DNA of 64,000 nt. It comes from Sphingobacterium mizutaii. GTDB lineage: Bacteria > Bacteroidota > Bacteroidia > Sphingobacteriales > Sphingobacteriaceae. The translations under genes and the position numbers were made by a program. The notes under the pieces were generated by a model. It saw nothing but the letters and a program-made list of their open reading frames with translations, had not been told where the DNA came from and searched no databases. The stretch is from assembly GCF_900187125.1 (NCBI RefSeq), contig NZ_LT906468.1:558001-622000 (forward strand), in the 5' to 3' direction. Position 1 is the first letter of the stretch, and every line of letters begins with the position of its first letter. Shown here one piece after another: positions 17,861 to 25,998 of the stretch.

Positions 17861-18565
17861 ATGGGAAATATCTTCCAATTCAAGCAATTTTCAGTTAATC
17901 AAGAACACTGTGCCATGCGGATCAATACCGATGGGGTACTATTAGGGGCCTTCGCAGAGCAAGAACAAGCGGATGCCATTCTTGATATAGGGACTGGAAC
18001 GGGGGTAATAGCACTGATGCTGGCTCAAAAATATCCGCAAGCCCAAATTTGGGCGGTGGAAATCGATAAATTAGCCTCCCAAAGAGCAGCGGAGAACTTT
18101 CAAGCTTCGCCCTTCCAAGATCGTCTTAGCATTGTACATTCGGATATTTTCCATTGGAAAACGGATCTTGAGTTTGATCTGATTGTTTCCAATCCACCTT
18201 TCTACATTAATTCGCTCCATAATCCTGACCAAAGAAAAAAAGTCGCCAAGCATACAGACGTAGAATTCTTTAAGGGGATGTTCCATTTTGCAGCAAGCAG
18301 ACTTAGCAGTATGGGGAAGCTACAGATTGTGGTTCCCATAGAGCTATTGGATTTTATGGTCGCTGAAGCAAAAGAAAACCAGCTTTTTCTGAATAAACAG
18401 ATCAATATGCAATCCTTTGTGGATTCAGAGCCTTTTCGCTGTATCCTGAGTTTCCAAAGAGAAGAAATCAATCCTGAACAACAGACTTTTGTGATCTACC
18501 AAGAGAGATCCCAATATTCGGAGGCCTATAAACAGATCTTGCAACCTTATTTTTTAGCTTTTTAA
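17861..18565 (+). CDS. trmN6: tRNA1(Val) adenine-37 N6-methyltransferase
   Basis: A 234-residue class I SAM methyltransferase of the TrmN6 (YfiC) group, which methylates A37 of valine tRNA. The N-terminus FQFKQFSVNQEHCAMRINTD is characteristic, the SAM loop is ILDIGTGTGVIAL near 40, and the N6-adenine catalytic motif is SNPPFY near 109. Length fits. A phosphodiesterase follows after 1 nt, so the two are cotranscribed. No leader is apparent upstream of the ATG. Confidence 0.9.
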   Translation: MGNIFQFKQFSVNQEHCAMRINTDGVLLGAFAEQEQADAILDIGTGTGVIALMLAQKYPQAQIWAVEIDKLASQRAAENFQASPFQDRLSIVHSDIFHWKTDLEFDLIVSNPPFYINSLHNPDQRKKVAKHTDVEFFKGMFHFAASRLSSMGKLQIVVPIELLDFMVAEAKENQLFLNKQINMQSFVDSEPFRCILSFQREEINPEQQTFVIYQERSQYSEAYKQILQPYFLAF

Positions 18566-18566
18566 C

Positions 18567-19064
18567 ATGAAAATCGGACTTCTTTCAGATACCCACGGAT
18601 ACTTGGATGATGCTATTCTAAAGCATTTTGAAAATTGTGATGAGATATGGCATATTGGCGATTTTGGCTCCATGGAGGTCATCGAGAAACTGGAAGCATG
18701 TAAACCGCTAAGGGGAGTATATGGAAATATCGATGATAAAGATATCCGCTTGAAATTTCCGGAGCACCTCAGGTTCCATTGCGAACAGGTCGATGTGTGG
18801 ATGACCCATATTGGTGGTTATCCGGGGAAATATAGCCCTTTGGTTAAGCCAGAAATCTTGAACAATCCCCCAAAGCTATTTATTACAGGACATTCCCATA
18901 TCCTAAAAGTGCAGTTTGATCCGAAGCTGCAGTTGCTCCACCTCAATCCAGGAGCAGCCGGCAAACAAGGCTGGCATCAGATGAGGACCGCAATGCGTTT
19001 TGAAATTAATGGAGATAAAATTGAAAATCTAGAAGTGATTGAATTAGGGAGTCGAGCCTTATAG
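18567..19064 (+). CDS. YfcE-like metallophosphodiesterase
   Basis: A 165-residue calcineurin-like phosphoesterase with all metal-binding blocks: LLSDTHGYLDD near 4, HIGDFG near 30, GVYGNID near 51, MTHIGGYPG near 75 and GHSHILK near 109. Relatives (YfcE, MJ0936) cleave phosphodiesters with Mn or Ni; the natural substrate is unknown. It is one nucleotide behind trmN6. Its last 6 bp overlap the 3' end of the convergent MerR gene. Confidence 0.92.
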   Translation: MKIGLLSDTHGYLDDAILKHFENCDEIWHIGDFGSMEVIEKLEACKPLRGVYGNIDDKDIRLKFPEHLRFHCEQVDVWMTHIGGYPGKYSPLVKPEILNNPPKLFITGHSHILKVQFDPKLQLLHLNPGAAGKQGWHQMRTAMRFEINGDKIENLEVIELGSRAL

Positions 19065-19400
19065 ACTATCCCTAACTTCAATTAAAAAGCTCTTTAATCC
19101 CTCCAAAGACTCAATGATCCTTTGGTTTTCCCTGGCTTCGTTCTTGTTGCTTCTTAAGAATTCGCGTGCCCCTTGTAAGGTATACCCCTTATCTTTGACT
19201 AAATTGAAGATAATCTTAAGGTTCGCAATATCATTCTGAGTGAATAGACGATTTCCTTTTTTGTTTTTCTTAGGCTGAAGAATATCGAATTCACGCTCAT
19301 AAAAACGGATTTGAGATGCATTTACACCGAACATTTCAGTGACTTCACCCATGGTATAATACAGCTTGTTTATTTCTCGTTCTTTGTACGGCATGAACAT
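19059..19400 (-). CDS. MerR-family transcriptional regulator
   Basis: A 113-residue protein with a MerR winged helix-turn-helix near the N-terminus (YYTMGEVTEMFGVNASQIRFYERE, residues about 14-37, read here as two overlapping blocks) and a coiled-coil tail (70-113). There is no effector domain or cysteine cluster, as in the short Bacteroidetes MerR proteins. An ATG at 19394 is an equally good start. A strong promoter (TTTG-N18-TATATTTG) lies immediately upstream. The 3' end overlaps the convergent phosphodiesterase gene. Targets are unknown. Confidence 0.92.
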   Translation of the reverse strand: MFMPYKEREINKLYYTMGEVTEMFGVNASQIRFYEREFDILQPKKNKKGNRLFTQNDIANLKIIFNLVKDKGYTLQGAREFLRSNKNEARENQRIIESLEGLKSFLIEVRDSL

Positions 19401-19418
19401 TTAATTTTAGTGTATTAA

Positions 19419-19448
19419 CAAATATACAATCTAAGTTTGAAAATCAAA
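19419..19448 (-). promoter_or_regulatory. Promoter of the MerR gene
   Basis: On the minus strand TTTG (19448-19445), an 18-nt spacer and TATATTTG (19426-19419) form a close match to the Bacteroidetes -33/-7 consensus, 18 nt before the start codon. Confidence 0.65.
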
Positions 19449-19500
19449 AAAACCATGATTGATATAAAGTTAAAGCCGATTTCGTAATTTTAAACTTTAG

Positions 19501-19851
19501 ATGAAAGGTAAAGTAATTGTAAGTAAGTTTTGGACCAAGTTCTTTTCCATGGGAAAAGCACAGGCGATTACCATATTTCCATTTATCTTCCTCAAATACT
19601 CCTCCGATCGCGATAATAGGATCCTGATCAACCATGAACGCATCCATATATTGCAAGCCATTGAGTTGCTTATTATCCCTTTTTATGTGCTCTATCTATT
19701 GGAATTCAGTCTTCGACTGATCCAATACCGCAATTTTACTAGGGCATACCTGAATATTTCCTTTGAACGGGAAGCTTATGAAAATGAGCATAACTTGAAT
19801 TACCTCAAATCTCGGAAGCTATTTAGCTTTTGGAAATATGTAACAAGATAA
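19501..19851 (+). CDS. Small membrane protein with HExxH motif
   Basis: A 116-residue protein seen as a conserved small family in Flavobacteriia and Sphingobacteriia, to my memory. It has a HERIH motif at residues 45-49 (the zincin HExxH pattern), a hydrophobic helix right after it (about 54-72), and a downstream EREAYENE segment (89-96) that could give a third metal ligand. There is no signal peptide. A zinc-dependent activity is possible but unproven. It is monocistronic, between the MerR gene and a sialate O-acetylesterase. Confidence 0.7.
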   Translation: MKGKVIVSKFWTKFFSMGKAQAITIFPFIFLKYSSDRDNRILINHERIHILQAIELLIIPFYVLYLLEFSLRLIQYRNFTRAYLNISFEREAYENEHNLNYLKSRKLFSFWKYVTR

Positions 19852-19868
19852 CCGGAGATAGGGAAGTC

Positions 19869-19889
19869 GGGGCATTGACCTTATGCCCC
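19869..19889 (+). terminator. Weak hairpin after the HExxH protein gene
   Basis: A 7-bp stem GGGGCAT (19869-19875) with ATGCCCC (19883-19889) lies 17 nt past the stop of the plus-strand gene. A T run comes only about 20 nt later, so terminator activity is uncertain. Confidence 0.35.
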
Positions 19890-19931
19890 TAAATATCCTA
19901 ATAACGTTTTTGATTCCTTGCTCCTATAGGA

Positions 19932-21332
19932 CTACCACTGATCAGTTCGAAACGGAGACACTGGCAATCCATTGGAATTAAACAGATTCGGCATAGCGAT
20001 TTCTGTAAATCCAAAACGTACCGCTACTGGGTTTCTGACCTCTGCGGATTCAACGATCAGTTTATCCCCTTTAATCTTTCCTTTAGCCGGTTTGAATTGC
20101 TGATCGGCTCCGGCAATGAATAGGTCTGTAATCTCACCTTTGGAGGTCAATTTTCCTTCTAGGTTGCTAAAGCTGATCTCAATGCTATTGCCTTTAATTT
20201 CCTGTGATTTATAGATCGGTGATTTATAATCTTTCAAGGGTTTATGGTAAACTTCTGCAAGTGCCAAATCCGCCAATCGCTTAGCTACAGCTTTTTTCTG
20301 GATAGGATGGATGTCCTTGATATTGTCGACAAGGTCAGTAATCACGACCATGCCGGTGTTGGGTAGTTCGGTTGCGGTCTTAACTTGTTGTTCACGTAGG
20401 TAAGCTGCCAGGGGCTCTTTGTTGTTGTATTGGAAAGGGGCAATCTGCACGAAGTAAAATGGGAAATCATCATTCCATGCTGATCTCCATGAACTGATCA
20501 TGGTTTTCATCAGTTTATCATATCCATCCCATGTTCCCACATTGCTCTCACCTTGATACCAGAAAGCAGCACTGATATTATAGCCTGCAAATGGATGGAT
20601 CATGGCATTCCAAAGGACACCGCTGTTATGCGGGCGCCAATCATTTGCACCTTGCAGCTTGGCACGCTGCAAGAGGAATGGATCATTCTCAATTAAGTAA
20701 CTTGGGGTCCAGACTTCAGCGGCTGTACCACCCCAACTGGAATTGATGACTCCAATAGGTACATTCTCCTGTGCATTGATCTCTTTGGCAATAAAATAGC
20801 CAATGGCCGAAAAGGGCTTTAAGGACTCTGCACTCAGGGTAGCCCATTGATTGGAAATCTGATCTTGAGGGGTCAAAGCACCATTCCTACTGATATGCAA
20901 TAACCTGATGTTTGGATTATTGGCATTTGGCATTTCATCAATGATCTCTTTTAAGTTCTGAGCAGCTCCCCATTCCATATTGGACTGTCCTGAACATAAG
21001 AATACATCTCCTAATAGAATATCCTTCAAGGTGATGCTCTCTTGGTTGGCCATGATCTTTATTTCATAAGGACCACCCGCTTTTCCTTCTGGTAGGGTGG
21101 TTCTCCATTGTCCGTCTCCGTTAGTCTTTGCTTTTACAGTATCTTGAAACCAGGTCCCCACGATCTTGATTTCAGAGCTGGCTGGTGCCAATCCCCAGAA
21201 ATTGATCTCGGTGCCACGCTGCAAGACCATATGGTCAGAAAAGAAATTTGGAATTCGAAGTTGAGCTATTACATTTTGCTGAAAGGCAAATACTGCCAAT
21301 AGGGAAAGCAAAAAGAGTCTTTTTAAGTTCAT
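19932..21332 (-). CDS. Sialate O-acetylesterase-like secreted SGNH hydrolase
   Basis: A 466-residue secreted esterase. A signal peptide (ending VIAQ) is followed by a jelly-roll-like N-terminal domain (LRIPNFFSDHMVLQRG, WFQDTVKAKTNGDGQW) and an SGNH hydrolase domain with FLCSGQSNMEW (Ser117 the likely nucleophile), GVINSSWGGTAAEVW near 197 and AFWYQGESNVG near 256. The family removes O-acetyl groups from sialic acids or plant polysaccharides such as xylan. No glycosidase is next to it, so the substrate is open. Monocistronic. Confidence 0.9.
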   Translation of the reverse strand: MNLKRLFLLSLLAVFAFQQNVIAQLRIPNFFSDHMVLQRGTEINFWGLAPASSEIKIVGTWFQDTVKAKTNGDGQWRTTLPEGKAGGPYEIKIMANQESITLKDILLGDVFLCSGQSNMEWGAAQNLKEIIDEMPNANNPNIRLLHISRNGALTPQDQISNQWATLSAESLKPFSAIGYFIAKEINAQENVPIGVINSSWGGTAAEVWTPSYLIENDPFLLQRAKLQGANDWRPHNSGVLWNAMIHPFAGYNISAAFWYQGESNVGTWDGYDKLMKTMISSWRSAWNDDFPFYFVQIAPFQYNNKEPLAAYLREQQVKTATELPNTGMVVITDLVDNIKDIHPIQKKAVAKRLADLALAEVYHKPLKDYKSPIYKSQEIKGNSIEISFSNLEGKLTSKGEITDLFIAGADQQFKPAKGKIKGDKLIVESAEVRNPVAVRFGFTEIAMPNLFNSNGLPVSPFRTDQW

Positions 21333-21458
21333 GTGATGTTTTTAGGTTTATGGATACCTAAATTTAACAAAAAAATCTAAAATTATTTTTCAATCTAGCC
21401 TACCTAAACAAGAAGTTAGCGAAAAAATGTTTGAGTTTTCGGATTTGGCTCCGACCTT

Positions 21459-21530
21459 ATTCGAGGCATATTCGGAAAATGCCGAAATGGTCGAGCTTTT
21501 TCTGATCGACTTCTCGAATATGTCTCGAAT
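21459..21530. repeat. Palindromic intergenic element, copy A
   Basis: Arms ATTCGAGGCATATTCG (21459-21474) and CGAATATGTCTCGAAT (21515-21530) pair at 15 of 16 positions around a 40-bp loop. The arm sequence recurs at 50495-50542 (copy B). It lies between the esterase start and the accD terminator. Confidence 0.75.
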
Positions 21531-21585
21531 GATTCTCGAACAAGACCGGAATGAGCAAGGCCTAGGTTGAGGAAGAGAATGGGGA

Positions 21586-21617
21586 TAAAAAAAAGCGAGC
21601 CCCAAAGAGCTCGCTTT
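21586..21617 (-). terminator. accD terminator
   Basis: On the minus strand a 9-bp stem (21617-21609 with 21600-21592) and 8-nt loop are followed by a run of eight T, 21 nt beyond the accD stop. Confidence 0.88.
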
Positions 21618-21637
21618 CCAATATGTTTAGAGTATCT

Positions 21638-22480
21638 CTACTTTACCATTTTAAGGAAAGTAGATACCTTTTCTTTTAATTGTCTTCTGTCGACGATGAA
21701 GTCTAGGAAACCATGTTCCAAAACGAATTCAGAAGTTTGGAATCCTTTAGGCAGGTCTTTCTTGATGGTTTCTTTGATGACACGTGGTCCGGCGAAACCG
21801 ATCAAAGCTCCTGGTTCAGCAATATTGATATCACCTAACATCGCGTAAGAAGCTGTTACCCCACCGGTGGTTGGGTCAGTCAATAAACAGATGTAAGGTA
21901 ATTTAGCTTGAGCCAATAGGGCTAATTTTGCAGAAGTCTTAGCCATTTGCATCAGAGAGAATGCGGCTTCCATCATACGGGCACCACCAGATTTGGAGAT
22001 CAACATAAACGGTAATTTATGTTCGATACAATAATCGATGGACCTAGAGATTTTCTCTCCAACTACAGAGCCCATTGAACCTCCGATAAAAGAGAAATCC
22101 ATACAAGCGATAACAAGATCTTGACCGTTCACTTTACCAACGGCAGATCTTAAGGCATCGTTCAAGCCAGTTTTAGCTTGACTATCCAATAGTCTGTCCT
22201 TATAAGGTTTGGTGTCCACAAAGTTTAGGGGGTCACCAGCTTTCAGGTTCGGAAATAATTCAGTGAATTCGTTGTTATCGAATAATACGGAGAAATAGGC
22301 AGTTGAACCAATGCGGATGTGGTAATCACAGTAATGGCAAACATACTTGTTTTCAACTTGTTCCACATTCAAAAGAGGTTTTTTACAGTTAGGACATTTG
22401 TTCCACATCCCATCAGGTGCCTCTTTCTTGTTTTCTGTTGCAGTATGTATACCTGCTTTATTTCTTTTAAACCAACTCAT
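21638..22480 (-). CDS. accD: Acetyl-CoA carboxylase carboxyltransferase beta subunit
   Basis: A 280-residue subunit of the cytoplasmic ACC complex that makes malonyl-CoA for fatty acid synthesis. The N-terminal zinc ribbon has both cysteine pairs (KCPNCKKP near 28 and YVCHYCDYH near 47). The crotonase-like carboxyltransferase fold follows, with [11 protein letters not shown] near 162, [17 protein letters not shown] near 197 and GFAGPRVI near 228. Length matches bacterial AccD. Monocistronic, with a strong terminator; the SRP RNA gene lies about 100 nt upstream on the same strand. Confidence 0.97.
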   Translation of the reverse strand: MSWFKRNKAGIHTATENKKEAPDGMWNKCPNCKKPLLNVEQVENKYVCHYCDYHIRIGSTAYFSVLFDNNEFTELFPNLKAGDPLNFVDTKPYKDRLLDSQAKTGLNDALRSAVGKVNGQDLVIACMDFSFIGGSMGSVVGEKISRSIDYCIEHKLPFMLISKSGGARMMEAAFSLMQMAKTSAKLALLAQAKLPYICLLTDPTTGGVTASYAMLGDINIAEPGALIGFAGPRVIKETIKKDLPKGFQTSEFVLEHGFLDFIVDRRQLKEKVSTFLKMVK

Positions 22481-22580
22481 AGACTCATGTTAATTCGGTT
22501 TACAAATAAACGAAAAATATCTAATATGTGTATTTAGAAAACGAAATGATGGAAATAAAGGAGAGTTTAGGCCAATAAAA

Positions 22581-22681
22581 AATGGGTAAGCTCCCTCTAT
22601 CGCACCGCTCAACCAAATACCCTTGCTTTGTTCCCAACCTGGGGGAGTCAATGGGAGCTGGTCGTAGAGGACTTACCCACG
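22581..22681 (-). ncRNA. ffs: Signal recognition particle RNA (small 4.5S type)
   Basis: Read on the minus strand, the RNA starts near 22681 with GGGTAAGTCCTC and ends GAGGGAGCTTACCC. The ends pair (GGGTAAG 22678-22672 with CTTACCC 22590-22584) to make one long hairpin. The apical part holds CCCCCAGG, then GGGAACAAAGCAAGGGTA and GAGCGGTGCGA, corresponding to the conserved SRP domain that binds Ffh. A perfect -7 element TAATTTTG (22690-22683) sits directly upstream and TTTTTTA follows the hairpin. ORFs overlapping this stretch are spurious. The identification comes from recalled Bacteroidetes ffs patterns and structure; a covariance search would settle it. Confidence 0.8.
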
Positions 22682-22682
22682 G

Positions 22683-22690
22683 CAAAATTA
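22683..22690 (-). promoter_or_regulatory. -7 promoter element of the SRP RNA gene
   Basis: TAATTTTG on the minus strand is an exact TAnnTTTG match and would start transcription at about the first G of the SRP RNA. A degenerate TTTTC lies 19 nt upstream in the -33 position. Confidence 0.6.
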
Positions 22691-22759
22691 ACAAAAAATT
22701 AATCTTTTCGAAAAGAAAATCGCATTTAGGACGTATTCGGCTGAGGTTCAACCTGAAAA

Positions 22760-22987
22760 TTACATTCTGTCCTTCTGATATTCGCCCTTCAGGGCGAAAT
22801 ATCCAAAGACCCCAAGCCCAATCGAGATGATCGGCGTGAGGATAAACAGAATAATAATTCCAAAAACGACGTCTTCTTGCTTTCCGGAAATAATTTTTGG
22901 CAAGCCAAATTTGGCGATGCAGAAATATGCCGCAAGTAGCGCTAATGCAATCCAAAGGATCCCTAATATTTTTTTAATGCTCTCCAT
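22760..22987 (-). CDS. Small two-helix membrane protein (DUF6814-like)
   Basis: A 75-residue protein with two membrane helices (about 6-26, ILGILWIALALLAAYFCIA, and 42-65, IIILFILTPIISIGLGVFGY) and a charged C-terminus. It begins 1 nt after the stop of the MFS transporter gene, so the two are cotranscribed. Small proteins of this kind regularly follow MHS-type transporters in Bacteroidetes (DUF6814 as I recall). A role as a transporter accessory subunit is a guess. Confidence 0.75.
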   Translation of the reverse strand: MESIKKILGILWIALALLAAYFCIAKFGLPKIISGKQEDVVFGIIILFILTPIISIGLGVFGYFALKGEYQKDRM

Positions 22988-22988
22988 G

Positions 22989-24485
22989 TCAATTCAAATC
23001 TTTTGCAACCATGTTTTTGTTGATGTATAGCGCGCCTATCACAAAACAGACCGCCGAAATAATGATAGGGTACCATAATCCCTCCAAATAAAAGGTCGGA
23101 TCTGCAGCGGTTTTGGCATTCGTGGCCAAGTATGTGGATACTGCCGGTAATAATCCGCCAAAGATCCCATTCCCGATGTGATAGGGTAGGGACATGGAGG
23201 TGTACCTGATTTTTACTGGGAAGATTTCCACCAAGAAAGCAGCAATAGGGCCGTAAACCAAAGTGATATAAATGATCTGTATAAAGATTAAAGCAATCAG
23301 TTTAACATAATTTGAGCCCGATAAAAAGACAGCAGTCTTGCTTGTGGCCTTTACCGTATCGGTGTTTTCTACAGTATGCGACCCATCGTTGTAATAGCGT
23401 GTGATGGATTTGATCTCATGCTCGTTATCGGCGCTCACCGGAATGATGGTTTCTGTTCGTTTGTCGACCAATTCCTGTTTGTTTGCGCTGTTGCTAATCT
23501 GGTACATGGCTTGGTAAATCGGCCTGTAGGTCAGCACCGCCAGCAACATGCCCGTGAGCATGACCCATTTACGGCCTACTTTGTCGGAGAGCCGACCAAA
23601 GACCACAAAAAAAGGCGTTCCAAAGAGTAGGGCTATGCCTAGAATGATATCGGCTTGGTCTGAATCGAGGAACATGACTGTTTTCATAAAGCTCATGGAG
23701 TAGAATTGGCCAGTGTACCAAACAACACCCTGACCCATCGCGGCCCCAAATAAAGCCAATAGGACGAACTTTAGATTGTATTTATTCCCAAAGCTTTCTT
23801 TCAGCGGATTTGTGGAGGTCTTCCCTTCTGCTTTTGCTTTCTTGAATTCTGGGGATTCATCCATGTTCTTACGGATCAGGTATGATACATAGACCATAAG
23901 AATAGAAAGTAGGAAAGGGACACGCCAACCCCAATGATCAAATTGGGCTTCGGTAAGAACAAGTTTAGTCAGTAAGATGACCACAAGCGAAATGAATAGC
24001 CCGAAAGTGGCGGTCGTTTGTATCCAAGAGGTCCAATAACCCCGTTCTCCATTTGGTGCATGTTCCGCTACATAGGTTGCCGCTCCGCCGTATTCACCCC
24101 CTAAGGCAAGGCCTTGGAGCAACCGCAGGATTAAGACGATCAATGGGGCAAGGAATCCAATGCTTTCATAGCTGGGGATGCAACCGATCAGGAAGGTCGC
24201 TCCACCCATTAGCATTAGGGTGACCATGAAGGTGTACTTTCTACCGATGAGGTCGCCCAGTCTTCCAAAGAAAAGTGCTCCGAATGGACGGACCACAAAG
24301 CCTGCGGCAAAGGTGGCCAAGGTAGATAGAAAGGCTGCAGTCGGATTGTCTGAAGGAAAGAATTTGGTGGAAATAACAATGGAAAGACTTCCGAAAATAA
24401 AGAAGTCATACCATTCGATCAGCGTTCCTAATGAGGAGGCACCGATCACTTTCCAAATTCCTTTTTTACTTGCTTGTTCTTGCAT
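22989..24485 (-). CDS. MFS transporter, metabolite:H+ symporter (MHS) type
   Basis: A 498-residue inner-membrane transporter with 12 predicted helices. The MHS-type start is ASSLGTLIEWYDFFIFGSL, followed by the loop signature FFGRLGDLIGRKYTFM near 74 and RLSDKVGRKW near 301. Between helices 8 and 9 there is a long hydrophilic insert (about 330-375) with repeated charged and Thr residues, not seen in ProP. Relatives move proline/betaine, alpha-ketoglutarate or other organic acids; the substrate cannot be read here. The DUF6814-like gene follows after 1 nt. Confidence 0.92.
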   Translation of the reverse strand: MQEQASKKGIWKVIGASSLGTLIEWYDFFIFGSLSIVISTKFFPSDNPTAAFLSTLATFAAGFVVRPFGALFFGRLGDLIGRKYTFMVTLMLMGGATFLIGCIPSYESIGFLAPLIVLILRLLQGLALGGEYGGAATYVAEHAPNGERGYWTSWIQTTATFGLFISLVVILLTKLVLTEAQFDHWGWRVPFLLSILMVYVSYLIRKNMDESPEFKKAKAEGKTSTNPLKESFGNKYNLKFVLLALFGAAMGQGVVWYTGQFYSMSFMKTVMFLDSDQADIILGIALLFGTPFFVVFGRLSDKVGRKWVMLTGMLLAVLTYRPIYQAMYQISNSANKQELVDKRTETIIPVSADNEHEIKSITRYYNDGSHTVENTDTVKATSKTAVFLSGSNYVKLIALIFIQIIYITLVYGPIAAFLVEIFPVKIRYTSMSLPYHIGNGIFGGLLPAVSTYLATNAKTAADPTFYLEGLWYPIIISAVCFVIGALYINKNMVAKDLN

Positions 24486-24500
24486 AAAAGAAGTTTAGGT

Positions 24501-25598
24501 TTAAGGTAGTTTATATCGTTTTCCGGGTAAGGTCTGAATGATACCATTCATTTCCATTTCCAGGAGAATCATAGCTAGTTTGCTCTGCGGAAATTCGCAG
24601 TACGCGGCAATATCATCTATATGAGACTCTTTGCAGTCTTTAAGATAGTCAAAAACTCGTTGTTCTTGTTTAGTTAATTCAAAAATTAATGGGAGCTGCA
24701 CATTTTTTTTACTCTTGCTCTCGGGTTCATCCCATTGCATCAGATGCAGCAGGTCCTTGGCGTTTCGGATCAGATGTGCCTTGTGGGAACGGATGAGTTC
24801 ATTGCAACCTGCCGAATAATAGAGATCTATCGAGCCAGGAAAGGCACATACGTCGCGGTTATAGCTATTGGCAATATCCGCCGTGATCAGTGCACCACCC
24901 TTATTTGCAGCCTCCACCACGACTGTGACATCAGACAAGCCCGCCACAATACGGTTCCGCATTGGGAAGTGGGTCTTTTCGGCAGTGGTACCCGAAGGGT
25001 ATTCGCTTAAGAGACAGCCATGCAGGCTGATCTCCTCGGCTATTTCCCGATGTTCAAAGGGATAGATCCGATCAAGACCATGTGCCAGAACTGCTGCGGT
25101 CTCTAGACCTTCTTGCATGGCCGACCGATGTGCCATAATATCGATGCCATAAGCCAAACCACTTACCACCAATACGCCTAATTCTTTGAGGTCATGGACC
25201 AAATCCTCGGTTAACCTTCTACCGTAAGTGGTCGCATTTCTGGTGCCGACGATACTGATGGTTCTGGGAACATTCAAGTTGCATATTCCTTTTTGGAACA
25301 GGATCAATGGGGCATCTTCGCAATGTCTGAGCCGGGCAGGATAATTATCGTCCTCAAACCACAGGAGTGCAATGTCGTTGTCTTCAATAAATCGGAATTC
25401 TTCTTCGGCTTCTTTCAGGTAGGTTTTGGAGATCAGCTGTTCGATAGTGGCTTTTTGTAAGCCGGGAATCAAGCTAAGTTCTTTTTGGGGGCATTTGAAT
25501 ATTTCTTCCAAGCTTCCACAGTAGGCGAGTAACAAACGGCTTGTTTTCGGGCCTATACCTTTGATCTTGGTCAAGGCAATTTTTTCTATTGCATTCAT
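24501..25598 (-). CDS. dprA: DNA processing protein DprA
   Basis: A 365-residue DprA/Smf from ATG 25598 (MNAIEKIALTKIKGIGPK). An N-terminal helix-hairpin-helix SAM-like region (GIGPKTSRLL) precedes the Rossmann fold with SIVGTRNATTYGRRL, VVSGLAYGIDIMAHR, FPMRNRIVAGLSDVTVVVEA and GALITADIA. A C-terminal winged-helix (DLA3-like) domain ends the protein. DprA loads RecA on incoming single-stranded DNA during transformation. Nothing else in the window is a competence gene. Confidence 0.95.
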   Translation of the reverse strand: MNAIEKIALTKIKGIGPKTSRLLLAYCGSLEEIFKCPQKELSLIPGLQKATIEQLISKTYLKEAEEEFRFIEDNDIALLWFEDDNYPARLRHCEDAPLILFQKGICNLNVPRTISIVGTRNATTYGRRLTEDLVHDLKELGVLVVSGLAYGIDIMAHRSAMQEGLETAAVLAHGLDRIYPFEHREIAEEISLHGCLLSEYPSGTTAEKTHFPMRNRIVAGLSDVTVVVEAANKGGALITADIANSYNRDVCAFPGSIDLYYSAGCNELIRSHKAHLIRNAKDLLHLMQWDEPESKSKKNVQLPLIFELTKQEQRVFDYLKDCKESHIDDIAAYCEFPQSKLAMILLEMEMNGIIQTLPGKRYKLP

Positions 25599-25667
25599 TT
25601 TGGTTAGCTTAGAATTAAAGATAGGGATTCGATACACCTTATGCAATATCTATAAAGTATAATTGAT

Positions 25668-25675
25668 TACCTTTG
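25668..25675 (+). promoter_or_regulatory. -7 element of the 25.7-kb small gene
   Basis: TACCTTTG matches TAnnTTTG, 16 nt before the ATG at 25692, in the gap that diverges from dprA. Confidence 0.5.
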
Positions 25676-25691
25676 TTGAAAAAGAAATACC

Positions 25692-25928
25692 ATGGAAATG
25701 CAAGAGCCTTTTGATATCGAAGTTGGAGACGTAACCTATTCCGTTTTTCCGGATGAGAAGGATACCTATACAGTTTTTAAGGATGGGAAAGAATATGTGC
25801 AGATCATAAAAGATACAGAAACATCTTGGTTGAAACTGAATCCAGAGACAGGTCTGCCCTTGTTTGGGATGGATGAAGAAATTAATTTGATCGGGGCGGA
25901 GATCAATAAGAACGTAGAGGAGAAGTAG
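25692..25928 (+). CDS. Small acidic protein of unknown function
   Basis: A 78-residue acidic protein with no signal peptide or membrane helix. It looks like a compact beta-sheet: FDIEVGDVTYSVFPDEK, then YTVFKDGKEYVQIIKD, and LKLNPETGLPLFG. An ATG at 25698 is an alternative start. It has a good -7 element. I recall similar short ORFs as conserved hypothetical proteins in Sphingobacteriaceae, without function. It may be cotranscribed with the next small ORF. Confidence 0.7.
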   Translation: MEMQEPFDIEVGDVTYSVFPDEKDTYTVFKDGKEYVQIIKDTETSWLKLNPETGLPLFGMDEEINLIGAEINKNVEEK

Positions 25929-25998
25929 GGTCGTTGAAGGGCAACATCTTAGCTTCAATGTGAGCAATAGAAATAATATCAAGTATTCAATAGGTAAT

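Noticed and set aside
22521..22955. A 144-codon minus-strand frame and an 82-codon plus-strand frame over the SRP RNA
   Set aside because: They run across the SRP RNA hairpin and its promoter and overlap the small membrane protein gene in another frame.
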